NCBI GenBank assembly: GCA_964352665.1
Contig: CAYGSJ010000009.1
Location: 1 to 64,000, forward strand
From: UBA1672 sp964352665
GTDB taxonomy: Bacteria > Pseudomonadota > Alphaproteobacteria > Micavibrionales > Micavibrionaceae
Direction: 5' to 3'
Length of the DNA: 64,000 bases
Shown: positions 27,430 through 35,382 of the stretch, in pieces
Layout: each line of letters starts with the position of its first letter
Position numbering within the stretch: the first letter of the stretch is position 1
The notes under the pieces: generated by a model
What the model saw: only the letters and a program-made list of their open reading frames with translations
The model's database searches: none
What the model was told of the DNA's origin: nothing
Program-made: the position numbers and the translations under genes

Positions 27430-27458
27430 TTGACATATCTGTAAAGTCAAAATGTAAT
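27430..27458 (+). promoter_or_regulatory. Predicted repC promoter
   Basis: TTGACA (27430-27435), 17-nt spacer, TGTAAT (27453-27458). TGTAAAC at 27421 lies directly upstream and TGTAAAG at 27440 lies in the spacer, which suggests control by a protein that binds these sites. Confidence 0.5.
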
Positions 27459-27599
27459 TTTGTGCACAGTTGATTTACACCTTAACATTTGTTAGCTTTA
27501 TATACCGATTCCTTTCATGGGATTCGATTTTTCTATGACATTTCGTCAAAACTTCACTTTCAAAGAGGAGAGGCTAAGAACCAATAAGATCCAAAAGTA

Positions 27600-27660
27600 G
27601 AAAAACCGCCGTTGGCGCGGCGGTTTCTATAAAAAAGGAGCGGAACTCCCTTAATTCTTC
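27600..27660 (-). ncRNA. Predicted antisense ctRNA controlling repC
   Basis: A minus-strand transcript of about 60 nt is predicted opposite the repC leader. Its 3' end is an intrinsic terminator: AAACCGCC (27626-27619) pairs with GGCGGTTT (27610-27603) around an 8-nt loop, running into five T. A smaller 5' hairpin (GGAG/CTCC) precedes it. The promoter is at 27667-27695. Size, position and terminator structure fit the incompatibility RNA found upstream of repC in repABC plasmids, which limits RepC synthesis and so copy number. Detected by eye only. Confidence 0.6.
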
Positions 27661-27666
27661 ATAAGT

Positions 27667-27695
27667 ATAGTACCGCTCATGCGAATCGGATGCAA
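27667..27695 (-). promoter_or_regulatory. Predicted promoter of the antisense RNA
   Basis: On the minus strand TTGCAT (27695-27690), a 17-nt spacer, and TACTAT (27672-27667). The expected start is near 27660, which with the terminator ending near 27601 gives an RNA of about 60 nt. Confidence 0.55.
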
Positions 27696-27767
27696 GCCAT
27701 TTTGTGGCTCTGTAAAGTTTTTTTGCATCTTGTTCACAGGAAATTCGCGGTTTGCCTTTACAAAAAT

Positions 27768-29066
27768 ATGATCGACACATTTATTGTACAATCGCCCGAA
27801 ACGTATAGTAGGCGTGGGGTAGGGCAGTCCCAGAGAATCAAAACGTCTTTACAAAGTTTACAAGCTCCGAATAATACTAACCGGTATGATCTATTGTTAT
27901 TGGTAAAGCGTGTTGGCAAAAACGCTGGTTTTACGCCACGTATGATCGCTTTGCTGGATTACTATATGAGCTTTACACGCGATATAGATTGGGAGGAGGG
28001 GAGCAGGCCTATTATTTACCAATCTTTGTCTAAAACAGCTCTAGACATGGGTATTTCTGAGCGCCAAGTTCAAAAACTCGAGCGTGCTTTGGCAGAAATA
28101 GGGGTTTTAACCTGGAATGATAGTGGAAATCACAAAAGATACGGGAAGAGGGACCTCAAAACGGGTCATATTCTTTATGCTTTTGGTGTAGATTTGGGCC
28201 CATTAGCGCATTTTAAAGAAACACTGGAGGAAAAACTTCAAGAAAAGAGGCTTTATGATCAAGCCTGGATGGAAACAAAAAGACAGATTTCTTGGTACCG
28301 TGCGCAAATAAGAGCGGTAATTGACGAGCTAGAACAGGACACTACTGAGTTTCAAAGTGCTTACCAGCGTATCAGTGTTCAAATCCGTACACATATAGAC
28401 TTAAAAGCATTGCGCGGGCTGTTATCAAAACACAAGGATCTTTATACAACCCTTTGTGAAAACTTGAAACCAAAAGAAAAGGTAGAACAAACAGAAAAAA
28501 GGTCGCTCAGAAACGAAGAAAAGTTCGCCCACAAAGAGTCTACAATAAAAAAACAATCTGATAAATCAGACGTAAACTTTACAAAAAACGTTCAGAGACA
28601 GCAAAAGAAAAAACAGAAAGACTTACAGGGAGAGCCTAACAAAGCCAATGTACTCACAATCAAAGCATCACAAACGGGGATAGAACATGTCAGCTTATCT
28701 CAAGCGCTTAATATATCTAGTGACAGCCTAAGGCTCTATTTAAGAAATAATAACAAACCCAACTGGAATGATTACATTGATGCCGCTTACAGATTGCGAG
28801 AGGACTTAGGTATAAACCAGGTAAGCTGGAGTAGGGCGTGTATGACCATGGGGCGTGTTGCCGCATCTGTTTGCCTTGCCATTACTGATCGCGCTAGATC
28901 TAGGCCAATCAATCCTGTTTTAAGCCCGGGGGCGTATTTCAACAGTATGATAATACTTGCAGAAAAAGGGAACCTTAAACTGCACACCAATGTTTTCAAC
29001 CTTCTTGAAGCTAGACAAACAATAGAAAGAAGAGATGTAGAGTGTGTCTTTAAATATGCAACATAA
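27768..29066 (+). CDS. repC: RepC-type replication initiator
   Basis: Initiates replication of the replicon. RepC family landmarks are YDLLLLVKRVGK, the IDWEEGSRPIIY stretch, ISERQVQKLERAL, HKRYGKRD and AFGVDLGPL, all in the N-terminal winged-helix half. The middle (about residues 240-320) is a low-complexity K/Q/E-rich linker, followed by a second globular part. From ATG 27768 the length is 432 aa, normal for RepC; ATG 27690 (458 aa) is an alternative, and neither has a good Shine-Dalgarno. In repABC plasmids repA-repB precede repC. Here repC is preceded by an HTH gene and a predicted antisense RNA and followed by an unrelated parA pair. Confidence 0.85.
   Translation: MIDTFIVQSPETYSRRGVGQSQRIKTSLQSLQAPNNTNRYDLLLLVKRVGKNAGFTPRMIALLDYYMSFTRDIDWEEGSRPIIYQSLSKTALDMGISERQVQKLERALAEIGVLTWNDSGNHKRYGKRDLKTGHILYAFGVDLGPLAHFKETLEEKLQEKRLYDQAWMETKRQISWYRAQIRAVIDELEQDTTEFQSAYQRISVQIRTHIDLKALRGLLSKHKDLYTTLCENLKPKEKVEQTEKRSLRNEEKFAHKESTIKKQSDKSDVNFTKNVQRQQKKKQKDLQGEPNKANVLTIKASQTGIEHVSLSQALNISSDSLRLYLRNNNKPNWNDYIDAAYRLREDLGINQVSWSRACMTMGRVAASVCLAITDRARSRPINPVLSPGAYFNSMIILAEKGNLKLHTNVFNLLEARQTIERRDVECVFKYAT
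28480..28640. other. Candidate oriV inside repC
   Basis: This A+T-rich coding stretch for the low-complexity linker of RepC contains GTAAACTTTACA (28572-28583), an imperfect palindrome made of the same words as the leader repeats. In repABC plasmids the origin lies within an A+T-rich part of repC, so this is the natural candidate. Position is inferred. Confidence 0.35.
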
Positions 29067-29132
29067 CTGCAATACATATTGTAGAGTCTGGCTTTATTCT
29101 AGATTTATTGTGGATTGCTGCAAGGTTGCGTA

Positions 29133-29161
29133 TTGATGGCTGATACATAACTACATATAAT
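29133..29161 (+). promoter_or_regulatory. Predicted parA promoter
   Basis: TTGATG (29133-29138), 17-nt spacer, TATAAT (29156-29161), followed 54 nt later by the parA ATG. Direct repeats lie just downstream of the -10 box. Confidence 0.55.
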
Positions 29162-29162
29162 G

Positions 29163-29180
29163 TTCTACAGGTTTTCTACA
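29163..29180 (+). repeat. TTCTACA direct repeats at the parA promoter
   Basis: TTCTACA occurs at 29163 and 29174, exactly 11 nt apart, about one helical turn, right behind the predicted -10 box. An inverse TGTAGA lies at 29080. They are good candidates for the operator, or the centromere, bound by the small protein encoded after parA. Confidence 0.45.
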
Positions 29181-29214
29181 CCTATTCTTACTTTAAGTTC
29201 TAAAGGAAAAAACA

Positions 29215-29919
29215 ATGTCTACACACACACCCGTTATTGCATTCGTGTCTCCTAAAGGTGGAGTCGGAAAGACAACTGCCGCTCTGACTTTAGCGAGTGA
29301 ACTTATTCACCAAACAAACAAGCAAGTTACAATTATTGATGCGGACCCAAATTATCCTTTTAAACGCTGGCAAGCTTTGGGGCGTAAACCAGATTTAATT
29401 AATATCGTCTGTGATGATAGCGAAGAAACCATTCTAGATAACATAGAGGCGGCTAGAAAAACCTCTGCTGCAGTTCTGATAGATTTAGAGGGCACCAAGA
29501 ACATGCGCGTCACTTATGCGGTAAGTAGGGCGGATCTTGTTGTCATACCAGTCCAGGGCTCTATTTTGGACGCTAATGAGGCAGCTGAAGCTATTAAGCT
29601 TGTCAAACGAACAGAAAAGGGGTTTGGCAGACAAATTCAATATGCCATTTTATTTACACGTATGCCGGCGGCTATTTTATCTCGTAACTTTCTGGATATA
29701 TCACAGCAATTTTCTAGTGCTAAGGTTTCAGTCCTAGCGGCACAACTTGTAGAGCGAGAGGCATACAAAACAATGTTTACTACTGGTAAGGCGCTTCATG
29801 ATTTAACGCCGTCACAGGTTAGCGGTCTTACTAAGGCCCATGAAGACTCTTATAATTTTGCAAACAAAGTTTTAGAGCTCCTTAAAAATTCATACAAACA
29901 ACAATCAATAGCAGCATAA
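29215..29919 (+). CDS. parA: ParA-type partition ATPase
   Basis: 234 aa, a small ParA of the type without an N-terminal DNA-binding domain. The deviant Walker A is KGGVGKTT (residues 14-21), the Walker A' region reads IIDADPN, and the Walker B-like strand reads AVLIDLEG. It segregates plasmid copies together with a centromere-binding partner. SD AAAGGA precedes the ATG. It is followed after 10 nt by the small gene at 29930, forming a two-gene partition operon. This compact type Ib-like arrangement is not the RepA/RepB pair that normally accompanies repC. Confidence 0.88.
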   Translation: MSTHTPVIAFVSPKGGVGKTTAALTLASELIHQTNKQVTIIDADPNYPFKRWQALGRKPDLINIVCDDSEETILDNIEAARKTSAAVLIDLEGTKNMRVTYAVSRADLVVIPVQGSILDANEAAEAIKLVKRTEKGFGRQIQYAILFTRMPAAILSRNFLDISQQFSSAKVSVLAAQLVEREAYKTMFTTGKALHDLTPSQVSGLTKAHEDSYNFANKVLELLKNSYKQQSIAA

Positions 29920-29929
29920 GAGGAAAATT

Positions 29930-30280
29930 ATGACACAATTACAAGATGATCGCGCTAAGCTTAGCTTGGATTTTGACGAGGACGATGTTACAGAACCTTC
30001 GCGTGAAGAAATTGACCGGAAGGTACGTGAAATTAGCGAAAAAAGTGGCTTTGTTTCTAAATCTCCATCTGCAACAAATAGCCAGTCAACATTGCGCAGA
30101 ACACGCAGATCAAGAGCTAAAACAGGAAGAACCTATCCATTTAATACAAAAATTAAGCCTGCAACCTACGATTTGATTTGTGACTTGGCAGACCAAGCAA
30201 CAGAACAAGAGGGTCGTCCTGTAAGCTTGGCAGAAATTATCGAAAGATCTGTAGAAGCGCTAAGTATGCAGCAACGTTAA
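29930..30280 (+). CDS. Small partition protein, probable ribbon-helix-helix ParB analogue
   Basis: 116 aa. The first half is charged and likely flexible (KLSLDFDEDD, then STLRRTRRSRAKTGR). The second half (YPFNTKIKPATYDLICDLADQ, cited in part, to SLAEIIERSVEAL) looks like a CopG/ribbon-helix-helix fold with a beta strand and two helices. Placement right after parA, with its own SD (AGAGGAAAA), supports a centromere-binding and autorepressor role. No ParB/Spo0J-type domain is present. The sequence family is too short to be certain. Confidence 0.65.
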   Translation: MTQLQDDRAKLSLDFDEDDVTEPSREEIDRKVREISEKSGFVSKSPSATNSQSTLRRTRRSRAKTGRTYPFNTKIKPATYDLICDLADQATEQEGRPVSLAEIIERSVEALSMQQR

Positions 30281-30296
30281 ATAACAAAGGGTGCTT

Positions 30297-31403
30297 ATGC
30301 ACTTTGGAAACATGGCTGTGCGTAAGAAAATTATTTTTGTTCTTCCTCTTCTGTATCCAGGCGGTGCAGAGCGAGCTTTGATTTCTTTAGCCAACCATAT
30401 TAATCGTGACGGTTTTGAGTCAGAAATGGTTGTCTTGGACGATAGGGGATCTTTAAAAGACTGGATATATCCGGATATTCCTTTGCATTCTCTAGGGGGA
30501 GTATCAGTGTTTACAGGTTATCTTAAACTTTTAAAAAAGCTTAAAGAATTAAAGCCAGACATTGTCATGACAACAATGGTGCACTCAAATTTTTTGCTTA
30601 TGTTCATGAAACCTTTCTTTCCAAAAACTAAATTTATAATAAGAGAGGCAGTGGTTCCAAGCTCCATCCTAAAAAAACACAAGAAAAAATCATTGCTTTT
30701 AAGAGCTTTATATAAGTTTTTATATCCGAAAGCAGACAAGGTTATTAGCCCATCACAGGATATTATTGATGAGTTCAAAACGGTCATAAGGATAGATACT
30801 AAGAACCACAGGTTGCTATACAATCAAGTTGATACCTTATCTATTACAAATGCTTTACAAAAAAATCTTGTCCAGGAAGCCAAAGAAAATACATTGAATT
30901 TTGTTTGTGCAGGACGGCTGCACTATCAAAAAGGCTATGATCGTCTTATTTGTGCACTAAAAGATTTCAAGCCAGCTTGCCCGTGGAAATTGGTAATAAT
31001 GGGTGATGGGGAAGAGAGGGAGCGTCTTGAAGCTCTTGTTGTAAGTTTAGGTTTGGAGCAGCAGGTTTATTTTGCCGGTAATGTTAGTATTCCTTGGAGC
31101 ATCATAACCAACGCTGATTGTTTGCTATTACCTTCAAGGTGGGAAGGAATGCCAAATGTAGTTTTGGAATCCTTATTTTGTGGCACACCGGTTATTGCTT
31201 CTGCCGATGCTAATGGTGTGTCAGAGATACAGAGTCATTGCGTGATAGGTGATGTTCAGATTGCTCAAAACATGGATGATTTTATACAAATTTTGTTGCA
31301 GGTGAAGCCACAAACAGATGTCTGGCCCAAGACTTCAAAGTTGCCTGATATTTTCCAGACACATAACGTTATGAGGCATTTTGAAAACATCTTGATGGAA
31401 TAA
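30297..31403 (+). CDS. GT4 family glycosyltransferase
   Basis: 368-370 aa GT-B fold enzyme. The N-terminal LPLLYPGGAERALISLANHI is typical of GT4 acceptor domains, cited here as a 20-residue stretch. The C-terminal donor domain has FVCAGRLHYQKGYDRLI and the E-x7-E region WEGMPNVVLESL. ATG 30297 is chosen over GTG 30291 because AAAGG ends 6 nt before it. Only 16 nt after the partition operon, at the boundary of the replication backbone and the glycan genes. Donor and acceptor unknown; it may add a sugar in the nonulosonate glycan. Confidence 0.85.
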   Translation: MHFGNMAVRKKIIFVLPLLYPGGAERALISLANHINRDGFESEMVVLDDRGSLKDWIYPDIPLHSLGGVSVFTGYLKLLKKLKELKPDIVMTTMVHSNFLLMFMKPFFPKTKFIIREAVVPSSILKKHKKKSLLLRALYKFLYPKADKVISPSQDIIDEFKTVIRIDTKNHRLLYNQVDTLSITNALQKNLVQEAKENTLNFVCAGRLHYQKGYDRLICALKDFKPACPWKLVIMGDGEERERLEALVVSLGLEQQVYFAGNVSIPWSIITNADCLLLPSRWEGMPNVVLESLFCGTPVIASADANGVSEIQSHCVIGDVQIAQNMDDFIQILLQVKPQTDVWPKTSKLPDIFQTHNVMRHFENILME

Positions 31404-31488
31404 AAACACAGTATATCATGACCGGTCTTGCCTAAGTGCTTTAGAAGGCTTATGAAGAACACTGCATATTCAAAAATTGAGAGAGAGA

Positions 31489-32508
31489 ATGAGAGATTTC
31501 AAACCTAATAATTTGGATTTGAGCGACGGCTCTATTTTTATTACTGGTGGTACAGGTTCTTTTGGACGGTGCATGGTTGAAACCCTTGTTCGTGACTATA
31601 AGCCAAGACGCATCGTGGTTTATTCACGTGACGAATTGAAACAGTATGAAATGGAACAGCATCTTTCCCAATATGCCCCGCATTCCGTTCGCTTTTTTAT
31701 TGGTGATATTCGTGACCGTGATCGCCTGGACATGGCCTTAAGGGGCACAGACATAGTTATTCATGCAGCCGCCTTGAAACAAGTACCCGCAGCTGAATAC
31801 AATCCCATGGAATGTATAAAAACAAATGTAATGGGTGCGGAAAATGTTGTGCGTGCTGCTATTGATAACAAGGTTAAAAAGGTAATAGCTTTGTCGACAG
31901 ATAAAGCAGCAAACCCAATTAATTTATACGGTGCAAGCAAGCTTGCTTCGGATAAAATTTTTGTATCCGGAAATAATATTTCCGGTGCTTCGAATACCAG
32001 ATTTTCAGTGGTTCGGTATGGAAATGTATTTGGATCCCGTGGTTCGGTCATTCCGTTTTTTAACAAGTTAAAGGAAGAGGGGGCAAAGACTATTCCCATC
32101 ACTGATGAACGCATGACAAGATTTTGGATTACATTAGAACAGGGTGTGGATTTTGTACTTTCCTCTTTAGAGATGATGCATGGCGGTGAAATATTTGTTC
32201 CTAAAATTCCAAGCATGAAAATTACAGATCTGGCAAATACAATTGTTCCCGGGATCCCCCATGAAATAGTGGGAATAAGACCCGGAGAGAAGCTGCATGA
32301 AGTTATGGTGCCCTCTGATGACAGCAGAACAACACATGTTCTAGATGATAGATATGTGATCGAGCCATCCTTTAATTTTTGGCAAGCGAAAGATGCAAAA
32401 CGTTATCAGGAAAATGAAAAGGTGCCAGATGGATTTTATTATGCGAGTGATAATAATGAAGAATGGCTCGATAAAGATCAGTTGATGGAATTAATGAAGG
32501 CGATATAA
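31489..32508 (+). CDS. pseB: UDP-GlcNAc 4,6-dehydratase (inverting) PseB
   Basis: First step of pseudaminic acid synthesis: 4,6-dehydration with C5 inversion of UDP-GlcNAc. Short-chain dehydrogenase fold with TGGTGSFG, AALKQVPAAEYNP (the M/Lys-type active site of this subfamily), NLYGASKLASDK (Y-x-x-x-K) and RYGNVFGSRGSVIPFF. ATG 31489 is used, not the TTG four codons earlier. 339 aa. It begins a run of 17 plus-strand genes with gaps of 12 nt or less or short overlaps. Confidence 0.92.
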   Translation: MRDFKPNNLDLSDGSIFITGGTGSFGRCMVETLVRDYKPRRIVVYSRDELKQYEMEQHLSQYAPHSVRFFIGDIRDRDRLDMALRGTDIVIHAAALKQVPAAEYNPMECIKTNVMGAENVVRAAIDNKVKKVIALSTDKAANPINLYGASKLASDKIFVSGNNISGASNTRFSVVRYGNVFGSRGSVIPFFNKLKEEGAKTIPITDERMTRFWITLEQGVDFVLSSLEMMHGGEIFVPKIPSMKITDLANTIVPGIPHEIVGIRPGEKLHEVMVPSDDSRTTHVLDDRYVIEPSFNFWQAKDAKRYQENEKVPDGFYYASDNNEEWLDKDQLMELMKAI

Positions 32509-32509
32509 A

Positions 32510-33655
32510 ATGCTTCCTTATGGGCGACAAACGATTGAGCAAGATGATATTGATGCAGTTGCTGAAGCCTTAAAAGGGGATTTTCTGACTACGGGCCCCT
32601 ATGTAGAAAGGTTCGAAGAAGCTTTTTGTGAACTGACCGGTGCAAAATATACTGTATCTTGCGCAAATGGTACGGTAGCACTTCATTTGGCTTGCCTTGC
32701 ACTGGATCTATCCGCCACTGATTGTGTGATTGTCCCTTCGGTAACTTTTTTAGCAACGGCTAACGCTGCTCGTTATTGTGGTGCCGATGTTGTGTTTTGT
32801 GATGTTGATCCACGAACCGGATTAATGACTGCCGAAACATTTGAACAGGCGTTGCAAATAGCAAAGGAAAGAAACTTGCAACCACGTGCTGTTTTACCAG
32901 TTCATTTAACAGGGCAGCCGGTAAATTTAAAGGCAATAAAAAAGATAGCCGATAAAGAAGATATCACAGTTATTGCAGATGCTTGCCATGCGGTAGGGGG
33001 TGAATATGAAGGTTCACCGATAGGCGCGTGTGAATTTGAGGATATGTCTACTTTCTCATTCCATCCGGTAAAAACCATAGCTATGGGTGAGGGGGGTGCC
33101 ATTACAACAAACGATGAGACATTAGCAAATCGTATGAAGCTCTTTCGTCATCACGGTATGGTTCGTGATGATAGCGTGCAGCCCTGGTTCTATGAAATGA
33201 CAGAGTTGGGTTACAACTATCGTTTAACTGACATTCAATGTGCTCTAGGATTATCTCAAATCAAAAAAATAGACCGTTTTATTGAAAAAAGAGAAAAATT
33301 TGTATCTCTGTATAATCAGCGTTTTGAAAAAATGTCGCCACACCTAAAATCCCCCCCTCGTGTTCAGCAGGAAAAGATAGGTTGGCATCTTTACGCAGTT
33401 CAAATTGATTTTGGGGCTATTGGCAAAACCCGGGCTCAAGTTATGGCTATTTTAAAGGAAAAAGGTGTAGGCACGCAGGTTCATTATATTCCCATTCATA
33501 CACAGCCATATTATCAAGAGATTTATGGAGTGCAGAATTTGTCCGGAGCAGAAGCGTATTATCAACAAACCCTTTCTTTACCGCTTTATCCTTCTATGGA
33601 GGAAGATAATATTGATTATGTTTCTAATGCAGTCCTTGAAATAATTGGTATATAG
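32510..33655 (+). CDS. pseC: UDP-4-amino sugar aminotransferase PseC
   Basis: 381-residue PLP enzyme of the DegT/DnrJ/EryC1 family that aminates the PseB product at C4. Seen: LPYGRQTIEQDDI at the start, SCANGTVALHLA, DACHAVGGEY, the PLP lysine in FHPVKTIAMGEGG, and GYNYRLTDIQCALG. It lies 1 nt after pseB, the usual PseB-PseC order in flagellin or capsule pseudaminate loci. Confidence 0.93.
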   Translation: MLPYGRQTIEQDDIDAVAEALKGDFLTTGPYVERFEEAFCELTGAKYTVSCANGTVALHLACLALDLSATDCVIVPSVTFLATANAARYCGADVVFCDVDPRTGLMTAETFEQALQIAKERNLQPRAVLPVHLTGQPVNLKAIKKIADKEDITVIADACHAVGGEYEGSPIGACEFEDMSTFSFHPVKTIAMGEGGAITTNDETLANRMKLFRHHGMVRDDSVQPWFYEMTELGYNYRLTDIQCALGLSQIKKIDRFIEKREKFVSLYNQRFEKMSPHLKSPPRVQQEKIGWHLYAVQIDFGAIGKTRAQVMAILKEKGVGTQVHYIPIHTQPYYQEIYGVQNLSGAEAYYQQTLSLPLYPSMEEDNIDYVSNAVLEIIGI

Positions 33656-33663
33656 GTATTGGG

Positions 33664-34629
33664 ATGAGTAATTTAAAAGCTATATCTTATGTGGACGATC
33701 CACAAAGTTTTTTATCACGCCTGAATGATGCTAGTTTTGATCTTCCGTCACCATTGGAATTCGCATTGGAAAGTCGCTATAGACAGGCTGAATTAGGAAA
33801 AAAATTTTCTGATTTATCCTTTTGTATACTTAAAAACGACGTTGCATCCGCCTTTATTTTTGCACATAAATTTGATGAATTTGTAGGATTTAACGGCAGT
33901 GGTGCAGAAGTTTACTCTCAGGATATTGATAAAAAGATGGCCGGGTTTATACTTGATGAGCTAATTTCTTCTGCTCGGAGAAACAACTGCAACATTATAA
34001 AAATTGATGATCTCTTTACACTGAACGAACTGTCTATTTTAGGACAAGAGGCCTTTAACAGAAAAGGGGTTCCTGGTTTGCTGCTACGTGCCAGTCAAAA
34101 TTTATTGCAAGATGAAGAAGCGCTGCATAGGGGGTTGCGGCAAAGTTATAAAGCGCTTGTGAACCAAGGGCGCAGAGAAATAGATTTTCAGTTTATGTCG
34201 CATGATAATGCGAACGAGAGTCAGTTCCGGGATTTCCAAGAGTTTCATAAACAAGTTTCTGGAAAAGAAACACGGCCAAAAGAAAGCTGGGATGTTCAGT
34301 TTGAAATGATCAAGGCAGGGACGGCGCAACTTATTTTAGGGTATATGGAACCTTACGGCCTTGTTTCTTCTGCTTTATTTACTGATTTTGGGTATACTAC
34401 GTCCTATGCTGTTGCTGTCTATAACAGGGACTTGTTTGATAAACCCCTTGCACATGCAAATGTTTATGAGGGCATGATTCAAGCAAAAAAACGAGAACAA
34501 AAAGTTTTTAATCTGGGTGTTATTCCTACCTATGATCCTGCTCGTGAAAAAGAATATAATATTGGTAAATTTAAAAAAGGGTTTTGCCGCAACCTTTTAG
34601 CGTTTATAGAGTGGAACATAAAAGTTTAG
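33664..34629 (+). CDS. FemAB/GNAT-like acyltransferase
   Basis: 321 aa. The C-terminal half (LRQSYKALVNQGRREIDFQF, then PKESWDVQFEMI, and AQLILGYM with YVAVYNR-like following strands) has the pattern of FemAB/GNAT-type transferases that add acyl or aminoacyl groups to sugars. The first 150 residues are less typical. Directly after pseC, in the slot where many pathways carry the N-acetyltransferase PseH, so it may acylate the 4-amino group. That is inference; a true PseH signature was not recognised. Confidence 0.55.
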   Translation: MSNLKAISYVDDPQSFLSRLNDASFDLPSPLEFALESRYRQAELGKKFSDLSFCILKNDVASAFIFAHKFDEFVGFNGSGAEVYSQDIDKKMAGFILDELISSARRNNCNIIKIDDLFTLNELSILGQEAFNRKGVPGLLLRASQNLLQDEEALHRGLRQSYKALVNQGRREIDFQFMSHDNANESQFRDFQEFHKQVSGKETRPKESWDVQFEMIKAGTAQLILGYMEPYGLVSSALFTDFGYTTSYAVAVYNRDLFDKPLAHANVYEGMIQAKKREQKVFNLGVIPTYDPAREKEYNIGKFKKGFCRNLLAFIEWNIKV

Positions 34630-34641
34630 AGGATAAGGATT

Positions 34642-35376
34642 ATGTCGCATTTTGATACGTATGGGCGGATGGCCAAGGCTGATGTTGACGATATCATTCA
34701 AAATGGCCGTTATTATGCTCAGGCGGATGCAGAAAAGTTTGTTCCGGAGGATGTGTTCAAGAAATTGCGGTTAAATGAGAATGATGTTTTTCTTGATGTA
34801 GGATGTGGTTTGGGCTTGAATTTATATCCTGCCCTTACGGTTGTAAAAGAAGCCCATGCTTGTGATCATACCAATGTAATTGATCAATTAGTCGCAAGGG
34901 GCGGGCAGAAAGATATCGTATTTCATAGAGGAAATTTTTTAGATATTGATTTTGCTGGAAAGTATTCCAAAATCCTGTCCTACAGCGTTCTACCTGCGCT
35001 ACCTAATAAAGAGGTTGTATTAAAGTTCATAGAAAAAATTACTATGTTGCTCGATCCCTCAGGCATCGCTTTGTTAGGTGATTTGGCCAATGTAGATAAA
35101 AAGGCGCGCTTTATGAATTCAAAGAGAGGGCAGGCCTTTCAAAAAGAATGGCAAGCTCTTGTTGAGCAGTATCCGGATCAAATCGATATTGCGCAATTTC
35201 AGGAAGAAGGGGACGCAAATGCTGTGCGGATAAACGATGATTTTATAATCGAAATGCTCAAATTTGTTCGTCACTTGGGTTTTCATGCTTATGTTGTAGA
35301 TCAACCCCAACACTTACCTTTTGGCAATACACGGGAAGATATTGTGATTGTTGGGCCTGAATATGAGGATTTATAA
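34642..35376 (+). CDS. SAM-dependent methyltransferase
   Basis: 244-residue class I methyltransferase. SAM motif I is FLDVGCGLGLN (about residues 50-60), followed by an acidic strand end (AHACDHTN) and SYSVLPALP as motif IV region. No membrane segment. Translationally close to the neighbours (12 nt and 6 nt). Likely methylates a sugar or its amino substituent in the glycan precursor; substrate unknown. Confidence 0.75.
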   Translation: MSHFDTYGRMAKADVDDIIQNGRYYAQADAEKFVPEDVFKKLRLNENDVFLDVGCGLGLNLYPALTVVKEAHACDHTNVIDQLVARGGQKDIVFHRGNFLDIDFAGKYSKILSYSVLPALPNKEVVLKFIEKITMLLDPSGIALLGDLANVDKKARFMNSKRGQAFQKEWQALVEQYPDQIDIAQFQEEGDANAVRINDDFIIEMLKFVRHLGFHAYVVDQPQHLPFGNTREDIVIVGPEYEDL

Positions 35377-35382
35377 GAAAAT

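Larger units (their letters stand above)
27237..27862. repeat. Cluster of TGTAAAC-like heptamers upstream of repC
   Basis: By eye: TGTAAAC at 27237, 27262 and 27421; GTTTACA at 27335 and 27856; TGTAAAG at 27440 and 27711; and shorter TTTACA copies at 27283, 27320, 27328, 27474, 27757 and 27848. They occur in both orientations without fixed spacing. Two of them flank or overlap a predicted repC promoter. They may be operator or iteron-like sites for the HTH protein or RepC. The segment 27182-27600 has no gene that I would defend. Confidence 0.5.

Noticed and set aside
27182..27600. Small genes in the repC leader
   Set aside because: Short frames there have no ribosome binding site or protein-like composition and overlap the repeat cluster.
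31404..31488. Terminator between the first GT4 gene and pseB
   Set aside because: No stable hairpin with a T-run was found by eye; the two may be co-transcribed.
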